NCBI GenBank assembly: GCA_900772715.1
Contig: CAAGRN010000249.1
Coordinates: 1-10,215, forward strand
DNA from: an uncultured Subdoligranulum sp.
GTDB taxonomy: Bacteria; Bacillota_A; Clostridia; Oscillospirales; Ruminococcaceae
Reading direction: 5' to 3'
DNA length: 10,215 nucleotides
The notes below the pieces were generated by a model, which did not search any database, was not told the origin of the DNA, and saw only the letters and a list, made by a program, of their open reading frames with translations. Of this stretch, positions 9,241 through 10,215 are shown piece by piece; position 1 is the stretch's first letter; every line of letters begins with the position of its first letter. The position numbers were made by a program, and so were the translations under genes.

Positions 9241-9408
9241 TTACTCCAAAATCAACGGCAGCAGGATCATAAAAACTCCGCACAGGGCAAATAAAACGCC
9301 TCCGATTTTTGTGACCTTCAGGTAAAATGCAGAGGGTTCATCAGCACGGTAGGATTTCCATTCTTCGGTTAGTTTCCACACCAAGTCCGGTTTCAGAAGA
9401 TGAACAAA
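9241..9408 (-). pseudogene. 5'-truncated small membrane protein (DUF6199-like remnant)
   Basis: The - strand frame reads 55 codons to a TAA (9243-9241): a polar part LVWKLTEEWKSYRADEPSAF (9-28), then a membrane segment GGVLFALCGVFMILLPLIL (36-54). The pattern of W-x-x-TE-x-WKS, then EPS, then a hydrophobic helix matches, from memory, small Bacillota membrane proteins of the DUF6199 type. Those normally have another membrane helix before the P-x-L-x-W segment, and that part is missing here. No ATG exists in the frame before the hydrophobic segment, no Shine-Dalgarno is seen, and the codon just upstream is the TGA of the ABC ATPase. Most likely a remnant left by deletion or recombination. A short protein from the TTG or GTG at residues 9-10 cannot be excluded. 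Confidence 0.6.
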
Positions 9409-10101
9409 TCAATATGTCCCTCCCCCAAAAGATTCAATGATTTTTCCATCGCAGATATGTATTTGCCTACTTGCATACGCGGCCACATCTGGAGAGTGCG
9501 TTACCATAACAATCGTCATTCCGCTGCGATTGAAACTGGAAAACAGTTCCATAATGGCGAGGCTGTTAGCTTTGTCTAAGTTACCCGTAGGTTCATCGGC
9601 CAGTAACACACGCGGCGAACGAGCCAGCGCCCTTGCAATGGCAACGCGCTGCTGTTCGCCGCCAGAAAGATTTACGGGTCGTTTGTTGGCTTTTTCGGCC
9701 ATGCCAACACGTGCGAGCAGTTCATGTGCCACAGCATCTCGTTCACGTTTGGACACACCTGCATAACCAAGCGGCATACAGACATTTTCAAGCGCACTAA
9801 TTTCATTAACCAAGTTGAATGCTTGAAATACATAACCAATTTTCTCGTTACGGAATGCCGCGCCGGCTCTACTTTTCAGTCTTGTAATGTCCTCGCCGTC
9901 AAAGAAATAACTGCCGCTTGTCAGTTCATCCATACAGCCTAAAATGTTTAGCAGAGTCGATTTACCGCAGCCTGAACGGCCTGTAATAGCAACAAAGTCG
10001 TGAGGATAGATTTCAAGGTTTACCGCCTCGATCCCTACAGTTTCCACACCGCCCTGCCGATAAATTTTACTTGCATCTTGCAGCTTTAGAATCGGTTTCA
10101 T
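9409..10101 (-). CDS. ABC transporter ATPase, MacB/LolD/FtsE-type
   Basis: A 230-residue ATPase subunit that powers a membrane permease. Walker A GRSGCGKST (41-49), Q-loop Q93 in VFQAFNLV, signature LSGGEQQRVAIARAL (145-159), Walker B VLLADEPTGNLD (165-176) with E170, and switch H202 in VMVTHSPD are all intact. GCMDELTSGSYFFDGEDI (55-72) and the ADEPTGNLD form are typical of the MacB/LolD group that works with FtsX-like permeases on lipoproteins, peptides or antimicrobial compounds. The ATG at 10101 has AAAAGGAG (plus-strand 10107-10114) 5 nt upstream. The permease gene ends 17 nt upstream, so both are in one operon. The substrate cannot be told from this window. Confidence 0.95.
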   Translation of the reverse strand: MKPILKLQDASKIYRQGGVETVGIEAVNLEIYPHDFVAITGRSGCGKSTLLNILGCMDELTSGSYFFDGEDITRLKSRAGAAFRNEKIGYVFQAFNLVNEISALENVCMPLGYAGVSKRERDAVAHELLARVGMAEKANKRPVNLSGGEQQRVAIARALARSPRVLLADEPTGNLDKANSLAIMELFSSFNRSGMTIVMVTHSPDVAAYASRQIHICDGKIIESFGGGTY

Positions 10102-10118
10102 TTTTACTCCTTTTGGCG

Positions 10119-10214
10119 CTATAAAATCTTCGTTGGGTAGCGACTACGCGTGCCGAGGATCGTACATACACAACATATAAGCGTGATTCCCAATGCCATG
10201 CCTATTGCAAGTAT
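10119..10214 (-). CDS. C-terminal end of an FtsX-like ABC permease (partial)
   Basis: The - strand reads 31 codons to a TAG (10121-10119), entering from beyond the right edge. It has one hydrophobic helix, ILAIGMALGITLICCVCTIL, then a short basic tail GTRSRYPTKIL. FtsX/MacB-type permeases commonly end this way: a last membrane helix, then Arg-rich residues and P-x-x-x-L. The gene lies 17 nt upstream of the ABC ATPase, which supports a permease-ATPase pair. Only the tail is visible, so the assignment leans on context. Confidence 0.65.
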   Translation of the reverse strand: MLAIGMALGITLICCVCTILGTRSRYPTKIL

Positions 10215-10215
10215 C

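Noticed and set aside
9109..9294. 61-codon + strand frame across repeat copy 2
   Set aside because: It covers the hairpin, the repeat and the antisense of the remnant gene; no Shine-Dalgarno and no domain.

Overview
The window is a chromosomal stretch of a Gram-positive anaerobe. The atp gene order, strong AAAGGAGG-type ribosome binding sites, a T-box riboswitch ahead of tyrS and the protein style point to Bacillota, class Clostridia. The high-GC, Oscillospiraceae/Ruminococcaceae-like flavour (Faecalibacterium, Gemmiger or Subdoligranulum relatives) is an inference from remembered sequences, not a database result.

Positions 1-6999 hold a complete F-type ATP synthase operon on the + strand: the last codons of an unidentified upstream gene, then atpI, atpB (a), atpE (c), atpF (b), atpH (delta), atpA (alpha), atpG (gamma), atpD (beta) and atpC (epsilon), closed by a strong intrinsic terminator. 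Genes overlap by 4 nt or lie within about 40 nt of each other. a, b and the c ring form the membrane motor. alpha3-beta3-gamma-delta-epsilon form the catalytic head, stator link and rotor shaft. Two things stand out. Subunit c carries a two-carboxylate ion site (E29 and E62 plus S63, T64, Y67) of the kind linked to Na+ coupling. Subunit a has about 60 extra residues, predicted as an added membrane hairpin, between its essential Arg helix and its last helix.

Positions 7016-8631 are an independent unit: an extended -10 promoter, a tyrosine T-box leader (specifier UAC, UGGU acceptor-binding bulge, mutually exclusive antiterminator and terminator), tyrS, and a perfect-stem terminator.

Positions 8632-10215 differ in character: lower GC by eye, and genes on the - strand. 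Reading leftwards from the right edge there is the C-terminal end of an FtsX-like permease, a MacB/LolD-type ABC ATPase, a 5'-truncated small membrane-protein remnant (DUF6199-like), and a GNAT acetyltransferase. The GNAT gene lies between two identical 35-bp direct repeats 571 bp apart. Each repeat copy begins exactly 2 nt after the stop codon of a - strand gene. This looks like an inserted or duplicated accessory cassette in a rearranged spot beside the housekeeping genes.

No tRNA, rRNA, CRISPR array or transposase was seen. No wholly new system is evident. The best leads are the enlarged subunit a, the predicted Na+-type c ring, and the repeat-bounded GNAT unit.
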